Shown here: positions 8,458-17,240 of the stretch, piece after piece
How the letters are laid out: each line of letters begins with the position of its first letter
Position numbering within the stretch: position 1 is the first letter of the stretch
Source of the DNA: Streptomyces sp. Mut1
Lineage (GTDB): Bacteria; Actinomycetota; Actinomycetes; Streptomycetales; Streptomycetaceae
Direction: 5' to 3'
NCBI RefSeq assembly: GCF_030719295.1
Contig: NZ_CP120997.1
Span: 6,892,001 to 6,956,000, forward strand
DNA: 64,000 nt
Position numbers and translations under genes: made by a program
Notes under the pieces: model-generated
What the model was told of the DNA's origin: nothing
Seen by the model: the letters and a program-made list of their open reading frames with translations, nothing else
Databases searched by the model: none

Positions 8458-10545
8458 TCAGATCGTTGTGGTCATCGCATCAGGGTCGCCGGACCCTTGC
8501 CCGGACGGAGAGTTGCCGTCCGCGGGAAGCCGGAGCGTGAACACCGACCCCTGCCCCGGGACGCTCGCCGCGGTGGCCGTCCCGCCGTGCGCCTCCACGA
8601 GCTTGCGCACGATCGCCAGACCCAGCCCGCTGCCGCCCGTGCGGCGGTTGCGGGACTTCTCGCCGCGCCAGAACCGGTCGAAGACATGCGCCAGGTCGTC
8701 GGCCGGAATGCCGCTGCCCGTGTCGGCCACGTCCACCAGCACCGCGTCCCCCTCGTCGGAGCCGTACGGCCGCAGCGTGACCTCCCCGCCCGCCGGAGTG
8801 TGCCGGACCGCGTTCGACACGAGGTTGCCGACGGCCTGGCGGAGCCGGACCGGGTCGGCCGTCAGAGCGGGCGGCGGGCGGCCGGGCGGCGGGGCCTGGA
8901 CGCTCAGCACGACGCCCGCCGTGTCGGCACGGGCCTGGTGCGCGGCGGCGACCTGGCCGAGCAGCTCCTCGATCCGTACGGGCTCGGGATGCAGCCGCAG
9001 CGCGTCGGCGTCTGCCTGCGCCAGGTCCTGGAGGTCGTCGATGATGTGCTGGAGCTGCACCGCCTCGTCGTGCAGGAAGGCGATGAACGCCGGGTCGGGC
9101 TCGGCGACCCCGTCCTGCGCCGCCTCCAGCCACCCCCGGATGTTGCTGAGCGGGGTGCGCAGCTCGTGGGCGACATCGCTGACCATGGCCTTGCGCTGGG
9201 CTTCGAGCCGGGCACGGTGGGCGGACATGTCGTTGAAGGCGGCGGCGAGCCGCCCGATCTCGTTGTCGGCGGCGACCACGACGGGCGCGGTGTCCTCCCC
9301 GTCCCGCATGCGCTGGGCGGCACCGGTCAGGGCGCGCAGGGGGCGTACGAGCCGGGCCCCGACGAGCACGGAGGCGCCGACGGTGAGGGCCAGCACGAGG
9401 GCCGCGGCGCCCGCGATCCGGGCGGTGTTCGCCGGGGAGAGGTCGAAGCCGGGCACGGTGGCGCCGCCCGTGTCGCCGATGAACAGCAGCGCGGGCGAGG
9501 CGACGTACGAGCTGAGCTGTTCACGGCGGGCGGTGCCCACGCACGAGGCGATGGCCCGGTCGTCCTCGCTGTTGCCGGCCGCCTGCTCGTAACCGGGGCT
9601 CGGCGTGGCGCCCGGCGTCGCGGTCCGCTCCTCACGGACCCCGGGCTCGGGCGCGGAACTCGGTGCGACGCTCGGCTCGGCGGTCGGCGGCAGGGAGGGG
9701 TACCCCTCGGCGGGCATCGGCACCGCCTCCGCGGGCACCGGGTCGGCCGCCTGACCCCACGACAGGCCCAGCTTCAGCTGGACGCCCTCGCGGCCCTGGC
9801 GCTTCAGACAGGCGTCCGCCAGCTGGTTCAGTGCCTTCAGCGCCTTCTCCTCGGTGGCCGTCGGGGTGTCCAGCGCGTCGACGGCGCAGCGGGTGCCCTG
9901 GAGGCGCTCCGGGTCGTTGCCGCCGACCACCTGGATCAGAGGCCGCCCGCTCGCGCCGGCGACCACGTCCGAGGCGATCCCGAAGTCGCTGAGGCAGGCC
10001 ACGCTCCGGTCGGCGGCCTTCCGCAGCCGGGTACGCTCCGACGCCGGCAGCCGGAAGGGCCCGACCGCCCGCGGGTCGACCCGGTCGGTGGTGGTCCCGG
10101 ACCCGCCGGCGCTCTCCGCCGACAGCGCCGTGTCCACCGCCAGAGGGTCCACGACGGCCGACGCCTGCGCCGGAAGCGCGGTCGCGGGCTCGGGCGCCGC
10201 CGAGTCGGCGAGCGGGGCGCGCCCCTGCGTCGTCAGCGCGATCCGCCGGCCGGACTGCTCGGCCAGCTCCCGCACGGTCTCCTCCACACCGTCCCAGGTG
10301 GGGTGGGCCGCCGCGTAGCCGAGCAGGCGCTGGTAGATCCGGGCGTCGGCGGTGAGGTTCTGGCCCTGCTCCTGGCGGATCGCGCCGGACGTCGTCTGCA
10401 CGGCGAGCCAGGCGGTCGCCGCCACCGAACAGGCGGCGACCAGCGCCGAGACCGCCAGCAGCCGGGCGAACAGGCTCTTGCGCAACGGGACCTGCGCCCG
10501 GGGGCCGGCAGACCCCGGGCGCCGCGCGCTACGAGGACGCCGCAC
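8458..10545 (-). CDS. Sensor histidine kinase (HAMP, HisKA, HATPase)
   Basis: 695 residues from GTG, overlapping the end of the response-regulator gene by 17 nt. A basic N-terminus leads to a membrane helix at about 28-48, then an unusually long extracellular domain (about 50-375) with Pro/Ser-rich stretches, then a second helix near 378-400. The cytoplasmic part has HAMP, the phosphoacceptor motif VAHELRTPLSNIRG, the N-box NLVSNAVRHTP, and G-boxes DTGSGIP and GGSGLGLAIV, all intact. It should phosphorylate the regulator encoded just before it. The ligand is unknown; the large exposed domain suggests an envelope signal. Confidence 0.95.
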   Translation of the reverse strand: MRRPRSARRPGSAGPRAQVPLRKSLFARLLAVSALVAACSVAATAWLAVQTTSGAIRQEQGQNLTADARIYQRLLGYAAAHPTWDGVEETVRELAEQSGRRIALTTQGRAPLADSAAPEPATALPAQASAVVDPLAVDTALSAESAGGSGTTTDRVDPRAVGPFRLPASERTRLRKAADRSVACLSDFGIASDVVAGASGRPLIQVVGGNDPERLQGTRCAVDALDTPTATEEKALKALNQLADACLKRQGREGVQLKLGLSWGQAADPVPAEAVPMPAEGYPSLPPTAEPSVAPSSAPEPGVREERTATPGATPSPGYEQAAGNSEDDRAIASCVGTARREQLSSYVASPALLFIGDTGGATVPGFDLSPANTARIAGAAALVLALTVGASVLVGARLVRPLRALTGAAQRMRDGEDTAPVVVAADNEIGRLAAAFNDMSAHRARLEAQRKAMVSDVAHELRTPLSNIRGWLEAAQDGVAEPDPAFIAFLHDEAVQLQHIIDDLQDLAQADADALRLHPEPVRIEELLGQVAAAHQARADTAGVVLSVQAPPPGRPPPALTADPVRLRQAVGNLVSNAVRHTPAGGEVTLRPYGSDEGDAVLVDVADTGSGIPADDLAHVFDRFWRGEKSRNRRTGGSGLGLAIVRKLVEAHGGTATAASVPGQGSVFTLRLPADGNSPSGQGSGDPDAMTTTI

Positions 10546-11257
10546 GGGTCGCCGCCTTCGCCGGGTCCGTCAGCTTGTAGCCGACACCGAAGACGGTGAG
10601 CAGCCGCACCGGTCTGCGCGGGGCCGGTTCGATCTTCTTGCGCAGGTTCATCACGTGCACGTCCACCGTGCGGTCGCTGATGTAGCGGTCGAATCCGTGG
10701 AGTTCGGCGAGGAGCCGCTGCCGGGAGAACACCCGGTCCGGCTCGGCCGCGAGCGCGGCGAGAATCCGGAACTCGCCCGGGGTGCACTCCACGGCCCGCC
10801 CCTGGACCGACACCACGTGCCGGGCCGGGTCGACGACCAGCGCCCCCACCGTCAGCACGCCCGCGTCGCCGGGTTCGCCGCCCGCACCCCGCCGGTTGCG
10901 GCGCAGCAGCGTACGCACCCGGGCCATCAGCTCGCGCGGGCTGTACGGCTTGGTCACGTAGTCGTCGGCGCCCAGGTCGAGGCCGAGCAGCAGATCGTCC
11001 TCCGTGGTGCGGGCCGTGAGCATCAGGACCGGCAACTCCCGCTGCTCGGCGCGCAGGACCCGTACGACGTCGAGGCCGTCGGCCCGGGGCATCATCACGT
11101 CGAGGAGCAGCAGGTCGGGTTCCCCGTGCCGGACCGCGTCGAGAGCCGCGAGTCCGTCGGGCGCGACGGTCACGCGGTGGCCCTCCCGTTCGAGGTAGCG
11201 GCGGAGGAGTTCGGCCTGATTCTCGTCGTCTTCGGCGACGATCACGTTTGCGCACAC
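10529..11257 (-). CDS. OmpR/PhoB-family response regulator
   Basis: 242 residues from GTG. The receiver domain has the acidic pair EDDENQ, the phosphorylation Asp in LLLLDVMMP near residue 52, Thr in MLTART and Lys in VTKPYSPRE. The winged-helix DNA-binding domain follows a Gly-rich linker, with the recognition region GFDRYISDRTVDVHVMNLRKK and a terminal wing FGVGYKL. Start and stop positions make an operon with the histidine kinase. Targets are not identifiable; the sortase cluster downstream on the same strand is a candidate by position only. Confidence 0.95.
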   Translation of the reverse strand: MCANVIVAEDDENQAELLRRYLEREGHRVTVAPDGLAALDAVRHGEPDLLLLDVMMPRADGLDVVRVLRAEQRELPVLMLTARTTEDDLLLGLDLGADDYVTKPYSPRELMARVRTLLRRNRRGAGGEPGDAGVLTVGALVVDPARHVVSVQGRAVECTPGEFRILAALAAEPDRVFSRQRLLAELHGFDRYISDRTVDVHVMNLRKKIEPAPRRPVRLLTVFGVGYKLTDPAKAATRAASS

Positions 11258-11298
11258 GTGCTCGATCGTAGAGGGAGGAGCCTCCTGCCTGAGCCGCC

Positions 11299-13038
11299 CT
11301 ACCCGGCGTCCTCGCCGCCGCTGTGGGCCTCCATGAGTTCGTCATGTGCGGCGACCACGTCCCGGGCGAGGACGGTGACCATCTCCTGGCGGGTCGGTGT
11401 GCCGCCGGCATGCGCGGAGTACAGCCGCAGATCGCGCTGCGCCGAGGCCTTCGAGCACAGCTCGCGCGCGAACCGGGCGTTGCCCACGGTGTCGGCCATC
11501 CCGCGCTCCACGATCGCCGTGCAGAGGGAAGCGAGGACGTCGAGGGCGCCGGCGTCGGGTTCGTCGCCCTGGGACGCCAGCACGGACCGGGCGATGAGGA
11601 CCAGTTCGTCGGCGGAGTACGACGGGAAGTCGACGCGGGTGTTGAAGCGGGAGACCAGACCGGGGTTGGTCGCGAGCAGCCCGGCCATCTCCTCCCGGTA
11701 CCCGGCGAGCACGACGACCAGCCGGTCACGGTCGTCCTCGGCCCGCTTCAGGAGCACCTGGAGGGCCTCCTTGCCGAAGGCGTCGCCGCCGGAGTAGCCG
11801 CTGTTGGACAGGGCGTACGCCTCGTCGATGAACAGCACCCCGTCCATCGCCGAGTCGATCACCGCGTTGGTCTTGAGGGCCGTGGACCCCAGGTGCTGCC
11901 CGACCAGGTCGACGCGCTGGGCCTCGACGACGTGCCCGGAACTCAGCAGCCCGAGCCCGGCGAAGACCTGGCCGATGACGCGGGCCACCGTCGTCTTCCC
12001 GGTGCCGGGCGGCCCGGCGAAGACGAAGTGGCGGGGGCGGGCCCCGCCGGGCAGCCCCTGCGCCTCGCGCAGCGCGGACATGCGCAACTGGGCGATGAGG
12101 GTCAGCACCTGGCGCTTCACCGGCTGGAGCCCGATCATCGCGTCGAGCGACTCCCGCGCCTCGGCGAGCAGCCGCTCCCGCTCCTCGTCGGACCGCCCCT
12201 GCGTGCCGCCGCTCCCGGCGGCCGCGTCCGGCGAGGGCTCGGCCCGCACCGTCGCGGCGACCGGGGCGGCGGGCTCCGGGGCGGCGACGACCGGCCGGGC
12301 GCGGGCCCGCGACTCCACGTCGAGGAGGTCCGGTGCGCACCGGAAGGCGTACTGGTACCGCTTCAGCGCCTCCTCCTCCCGGCCCAGCTCCTCCAGCGCC
12401 CGCCCCATGAAGTACGTGGCCTCGGCGTCGAACCGGCTGCCGGCCTCCAGCTTCCTCGGCAACGGCGACAGCACGTTCACGGCCTCGTGGTGGACGCCCT
12501 GGGCGAAGAGCGCCGCACCGACGTACAACTGCGCCTCGTCCTTCAGGAACGCGTCACCGATCCCGGTGGCGAACTTCAGGACGAGAGGCCAGTCCTCCTT
12601 GACGAACGCGTACCGGGTGCAGACGAACCGTGTCTCGTCGCAGTCCAGCTGAGCGGTGGAGAGCCGCGCCCACGCCTCGTCGAGTCTGCGCTCGTCCAGG
12701 AGCGACGACATGGCCGCCAGCCACAGGTCGCGGGCGTTCTCCAGACGGAAGGTGACGTAGTGGCCGATCTGGAACGTGGACCGGAAGGGCTGCTGGAACT
12801 TCGTCCGCAGCGCACCGAACTGCGCCGAGCCGCGGAGCATGCCGTCCAGCGCCGCTTTCCGGTCGTCCCCCGTCAGGTGGAGACCCAGCCAGGCGTCGGC
12901 GGCGGTGGGGTCGTGGTGCGTGGCGAGCGCGAACTGTGCGCAGGCTCCTCCTCTGTCGCCCTGCCGCATGAGGACCACCGCCTGGTTCCACGCCTGCTCG
13001 GCCTTCCTGACCGAACCCCGGCCCGCGCCACCCCGCAC
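11299..13038 (-). CDS. AAA+ ATPase of the CbxX/CfxQ (EccA-like) family with TPR-like N-terminus
   Basis: 579 residues from GTG 13038, which has GGGGGGAG just upstream; the open frame runs further but without a ribosome site. The N-terminal half (about 1-270) is helical and repeat-like (LEELGREEEALKRYQYAFRC), resembling the TPR domain of type VII secretion ATPases. The C-terminal AAA+ module has Walker A GPPGTGKTTVARV near residue 352, Walker B VLFIDEAYAL, and arginine-finger-region VSRFNTRVDFPSY. No other ESX gene is nearby, so an EccA role is not established. It is divergent from the DNA methylase gene, 167 nt away. Confidence 0.85.
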   Translation of the reverse strand: MRGGAGRGSVRKAEQAWNQAVVLMRQGDRGGACAQFALATHHDPTAADAWLGLHLTGDDRKAALDGMLRGSAQFGALRTKFQQPFRSTFQIGHYVTFRLENARDLWLAAMSSLLDERRLDEAWARLSTAQLDCDETRFVCTRYAFVKEDWPLVLKFATGIGDAFLKDEAQLYVGAALFAQGVHHEAVNVLSPLPRKLEAGSRFDAEATYFMGRALEELGREEEALKRYQYAFRCAPDLLDVESRARARPVVAAPEPAAPVAATVRAEPSPDAAAGSGGTQGRSDEERERLLAEARESLDAMIGLQPVKRQVLTLIAQLRMSALREAQGLPGGARPRHFVFAGPPGTGKTTVARVIGQVFAGLGLLSSGHVVEAQRVDLVGQHLGSTALKTNAVIDSAMDGVLFIDEAYALSNSGYSGGDAFGKEALQVLLKRAEDDRDRLVVVLAGYREEMAGLLATNPGLVSRFNTRVDFPSYSADELVLIARSVLASQGDEPDAGALDVLASLCTAIVERGMADTVGNARFARELCSKASAQRDLRLYSAHAGGTPTRQEMVTVLARDVVAAHDELMEAHSGGEDAG

Positions 13039-13205
13039 GTGACTCCCCCCTCGACGGGCGCGCGGCCCGTACCGGTGGCGGACGGCCACCGTGATCACCT
13101 GGAACGGTGGCCAGGATAGCCAAACGCCGCGCGGCCGGCCGGGGCGATGGGCGGGCCACCCGTCCGAGGCGCCGACCCGCGCGGCGACCACGTAGAGTCC
13201 GTCCG

Positions 13206-16200
13206 ATGTCCGCCATCCCCTCGAACCAGGTCTTCGCCGCCGTCAGGACAGCCGGTGCGCTCCTGCCGGGCGACCTGCTGGTCCGGATCGCCGAGGGCGA
13301 GGACGTCACCGGCGGCCGGCCCGAGGACCACGGTCCGGCCACCGCACACGCGGTGCGGGAGGAGGCCGGACGGAGCTGGGAGCACCTGAAGCCCCTCTGG
13401 CGCGAACTGCGCGAACACCTGCCCCGGACCCCCGGGGCCGGGGCCGCCTCGCGTCCACCGGCCGGCCGCGCGGGCGGCGACTGGCCGGCCGCCCTCTGGC
13501 ACGCACTCGGCTACGGCCCGCTCACCGCCGTCGGCCCGGCGGGCATCGCGGCCGACTCCGGCCCGGCGAAGACCTTTCCCGTCTCGCACCGCTGGCACCA
13601 CGTCGTGATCCACCAGACGGCCTGGGACCACGGTCTCGACTCGCGCCGCGCCGGGCAGGCCCCGCCCCACTCCCTGCTCCAGGAATGCCTCAACCGCACA
13701 GAGGCCCACCTCTGGGGTGTCCTCACCAACGGCCGCCGGATGCGCCTGCTCCGGTCCTCCGGCCCCCGGGCCACCGTGGCCTACCTCGAATTCGACCTGG
13801 AGGCGATCTTCGACGGGGAGCTGTTCAGCGAGTTCGCCCTGCTGTACCGGCTGCTGCACGCCTCCCGCTTCGCGGTGGAGCCGGGAGCCGCGCCGTCCAC
13901 CTGCCGGCTGGAGACCTGGCGCACCGAGGCCATCGCCTCCGGCACCCGGACCCTGGACCAGCTCTGCAAGGGCGTCCGGACCGCCCTCACCACCCTGGGC
14001 ACCGGCTTCCTGCGCCACCCCGCCAACGCGGCCCTGCGCGCGAGCACCGACGCCGACGCCCTGCACAACGCCCTCCTGCGCCTCGTCTACCGCCTGCTCT
14101 TCGTGTTCGTCGCCGAGGACCGCGACGCCCTGCTGTCCCCGGAGGCGGGCGCCCCGGCCCGATCCCGCTACGAGGCGCACTTCTCCTCCGCCCGGCTGCG
14201 CGCCCACGCCCGCGAGCCCGGCGGCACCGGGGACGGCGGCCTGTACGAGTCGCTGCGTGTCGTCCTGGACGCCCTCGGCGACGAGAACGGCCGCCCCGAA
14301 CTGGGCCTGCCCGGCCTCGGCGGCATCTTCGACGTTACGGAGACCGACGCCCCGCTGCGCGGACTGTCCCTCTCCGACGAGCACCTGCTGACGGCCGTGC
14401 GCCACCTCTCCCAGGTCCGGGACCCGGGCTCGGGCCGTCCGCGTACGGTCGGCTACCGGCACCTGGGCGCCGAGGAACTGGGCTCCGTCTACGAGTCCCT
14501 GCTCGAACTCGTCCCCCGGCTCGCCCCGGCCGGCCGCGCCTTCGAACTGGTCGAGCTGCCCGGCAACACCCGTAAGACGACCGGCTCCTACTACACCCCC
14601 TCCTCGCTCGTCGAGTGCCTCCTCGACTCCGCGCTCGACCCGGTCCTGGACGCCGCCGTCGACCGCGGCGAGCGGGCGGCGACGGGCGCCACCGGAGCGC
14701 CCGGAACCGTCGTCCGCGAGCTGCTCGCCCTCACCGTCTGCGACCCGGCCTGCGGATCCGGCCACTTCCTCGTCGCGGCGGCCCGGCGGATCGCCAAACG
14801 TGTCGCCGCGGTCCGGGAGGACACCCCGGAACCCACTCCGGGCACGCTCCGGCATGCCCTCAACGAAGTCGTCGCCCACTGCGTCTACGGCGTGGACCTC
14901 AACCCGATGGCCGTCGAGCTGGCCAAGGTGTCGTTGTGGCTGGAGGCCCTGGAGCCGGGCAGGCCGCTGGGGTTCCTGGACGCGCACGTCAAGCACGGCA
15001 ACGCGCTGATCGGGGCGACCCCGGCCCTGCTGCGGGGCGGTATCCCGGACGCGGCGTTCAGACCGCTCGCCGGCGACGACAAGGAGTACGCCAGGGCCCT
15101 GGCGAGGCGGAACCGGGCCGAACGGCGGGGTGACAGCGGTCCGTTCGACGAGGACACCGCCGCGGGGGCCGCCAACACCGCGCTGGCCACCGGCCTGCGC
15201 TCCATCGCCGACGCCCCCTCGGACACCCTCGCCGAGGTGCGCGGGCAGGAAGCCGCCTACCGCGACCTCGCCGGGTCCGCGCGGTATGTGCGCGCGCGGC
15301 ATGTGGCCGACGCCTGGTGCGCCGCGTTCATGGCGCGCAAGGCGGACGGCGTCCCGCCGGCGGTCACCGAGGGGGTCTTCCGCAGCCTCCAGGACCCGGC
15401 ATCGGACGCGGTGCCCCGGGCCACCCACGAGGAGATCGTGCGCCTGCGGCGCCGGCACCGGTTCTTCCACTGGCACCTGGAGTTCCCCGAGGTCTTCACC
15501 GTCCCCGGGTCCGGCGAGGGCGTCGACGCGGCCACGGGGTGGGCCGGCGGATTCGCCTGCGTCCTGGGCAACCCGCCGTGGGAGCGCATCAAGCTCCAGG
15601 AACAGGAGTTCTTCGCCAGGCGTGACGCGGAGATCGCCGCCGCGAAGACCGCCGCCACCCGCAAGCGCCTGATCGCCGCGCTGAAGGAGGACGGGGACGG
15701 CACCGGGCTCCACGCCGAGTTCGAGGTGGCCAAACGCAGGGCGGAGGGCGAGAGCCACTTCCTGCGCGGCGCCGGACGCCATCCGCTGACCGGGCGCGGC
15801 GACATCAACACGTACGCCGTCTTCGCCGAGACGGGCCGCGCGCTGACCGGACCGCGCGGGCGCATGGGTGTCATCGTGCCGACGGGCATCGCGACCGACG
15901 CGACGACCCAGTTCTTCTTCCGGGACCTGGTGACCGAGGGGTCGATCGCCGCCCTGTACGACTTCGAGAACGCCGCGCCCGTCTTTCCCGACGTCCACCG
16001 CTCGTTCAAGTTCAGCATCCTGTCCCTGACCGGCCGGGCGCTGCGCGAACCCGCCGCCAGGTTCGCGTTCTTCCTGCACGACCCGGCCGAACTCCGCGAC
16101 GAGAGCAAGGTGTTCACCCTCACGCCCGAGGAGATCACGCTCCTCAACCCCAACACGGGCACCTGCCCCGTCTTCCGCTCCCGCCGCGACGCCGAGATCA

Positions 16201-17240
16201 CCCTCGGCATCTACGGCCGGGTCCCCGTCCTGATCAAGGAGGGCGATCCGGACGGCAACCCGTGGGGCGTGACGTTCAGGACGATGTTCCACATGTCCAA
16301 CGACTCCCATCTCTTCCGCACCCGGGAGGAGTTGACGGCCACCGGCTGGCACCCCTGCGGCAACCGCTTCGTGCGGGCCGACCGGTCCATGCTCCCGCTG
16401 TACGAGGCGAAGATGGTCGACGCCTACAACCATCGCGCCGCCGACGTCGTCAAGAGCGCGACCGCCGTGAAGCGTCAGAACCAGCCGTCCTACCTGAGCG
16501 CCGCCGACCGGGCCTCGGCATCCCGTCTCGCCGTGCCGGGCAGCTGGGTGGACAGCGCCGGGACACCGCACGACGCGCCGCCCGGCTGGCTCGCCTTCCT
16601 CCGCATCAGCAGCCCCACCAACCAGCGGACCATGATCTCCGCCATCCTCCCGCCCGCGGCGATCGGCGACTCCGTCTTCCTGCTGTGCACCAGGACCTCG
16701 CGGGACAGTGCCGCCCTCGCGGCGCACTTCAACTCCTTCGTCTACGACTTCGTCACCCGCCAGAAGGTCGCCGGACTCAACCTCAACTTCTTCTACATCC
16801 GCCAGCTCCCCGTGCTGCCGCCCGAAACCGTCCGCCGTTTCACGGACTTCCTGACCCCGCGCGTCCTCGAACTCACCTACACGGCCCACGACATGAGGCC
16901 CTTCGCCACCGACCTGGGCGAGTCCGGCGCACCCTTTTGCTGGGACGAGGCCCGCCGGCGCCACATCCGCGCCGAACTCGACGCGCTCCTCTTCCACCTC
17001 TACGAGATCGCCCGCGACGACGTCGGCCACATCCTGGACACCTTCCCCGTCGTCCGGCGCAGGGACGAGGCCCGGTACGGCACGTACCGCACGAAGGACC
17101 TGATCCTGGCCGAGTACGACCGCATGGCCGCCGCCGGCCTGCCGGCGGGCGGTACCTACACCTCCACGCTCACCCCGCCGCCGGGGGAGGGGGCCCGCCA
17201 TCCGGAGCCGGCTGCCGTGACCTCCGCGAGCACCCGGTAG
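13206..17240 (+). CDS. Large Eco57I/PglX-like N6-adenine DNA methylase, possibly DISARM/BREX-type or solitary
   Basis: 1344 residues from ATG 13206. The N-terminal 450 residues contain LGYGPL, VSHRWHHV, the typical LLQECLNRTEAHLWGVLTNG region near residue 160 and LGAEELGSVYESLLEL near 422, known from very large type IIG-like or defence methylases. The catalytic core has SAM motif I CDPACGSGHFLVAA near residue 512, GVDLNPMAVELAKVSLWLE near 561 and target-base motif GNPPWERI near 788. The C-terminal part probably recognises DNA. No clear PD-(D/E)XK nuclease motif was recognised, and no helicase, nuclease or PLD partner is adjacent. So it may be a lone methylase or a remnant of a defence island. 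Confidence 0.85.
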   Translation: MSAIPSNQVFAAVRTAGALLPGDLLVRIAEGEDVTGGRPEDHGPATAHAVREEAGRSWEHLKPLWRELREHLPRTPGAGAASRPPAGRAGGDWPAALWHALGYGPLTAVGPAGIAADSGPAKTFPVSHRWHHVVIHQTAWDHGLDSRRAGQAPPHSLLQECLNRTEAHLWGVLTNGRRMRLLRSSGPRATVAYLEFDLEAIFDGELFSEFALLYRLLHASRFAVEPGAAPSTCRLETWRTEAIASGTRTLDQLCKGVRTALTTLGTGFLRHPANAALRASTDADALHNALLRLVYRLLFVFVAEDRDALLSPEAGAPARSRYEAHFSSARLRAHAREPGGTGDGGLYESLRVVLDALGDENGRPELGLPGLGGIFDVTETDAPLRGLSLSDEHLLTAVRHLSQVRDPGSGRPRTVGYRHLGAEELGSVYESLLELVPRLAPAGRAFELVELPGNTRKTTGSYYTPSSLVECLLDSALDPVLDAAVDRGERAATGATGAPGTVVRELLALTVCDPACGSGHFLVAAARRIAKRVAAVREDTPEPTPGTLRHALNEVVAHCVYGVDLNPMAVELAKVSLWLEALEPGRPLGFLDAHVKHGNALIGATPALLRGGIPDAAFRPLAGDDKEYARALARRNRAERRGDSGPFDEDTAAGAANTALATGLRSIADAPSDTLAEVRGQEAAYRDLAGSARYVRARHVADAWCAAFMARKADGVPPAVTEGVFRSLQDPASDAVPRATHEEIVRLRRRHRFFHWHLEFPEVFTVPGSGEGVDAATGWAGGFACVLGNPPWERIKLQEQEFFARRDAEIAAAKTAATRKRLIAALKEDGDGTGLHAEFEVAKRRAEGESHFLRGAGRHPLTGRGDINTYAVFAETGRALTGPRGRMGVIVPTGIATDATTQFFFRDLVTEGSIAALYDFENAAPVFPDVHRSFKFSILSLTGRALREPAARFAFFLHDPAELRDESKVFTLTPEEITLLNPNTGTCPVFRSRRDAEITLGIYGRVPVLIKEGDPDGNPWGVTFRTMFHMSNDSHLFRTREELTATGWHPCGNRFVRADRSMLPLYEAKMVDAYNHRAADVVKSATAVKRQNQPSYLSAADRASASRLAVPGSWVDSAGTPHDAPPGWLAFLRISSPTNQRTMISAILPPAAIGDSVFLLCTRTSRDSAALAAHFNSFVYDFVTRQKVAGLNLNFFYIRQLPVLPPETVRRFTDFLTPRVLELTYTAHDMRPFATDLGESGAPFCWDEARRRHIRAELDALLFHLYEIARDDVGHILDTFPVVRRRDEARYGTYRTKDLILAEYDRMAAAGLPAGGTYTSTLTPPPGEGARHPEPAAVTSASTR

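Noticed and set aside
11299..13038. Evidence for a type VII secretion locus
   Set aside because: Only the EccA-like ATPase is present. No WXG100 proteins, EccB-E or mycosin genes are adjacent.
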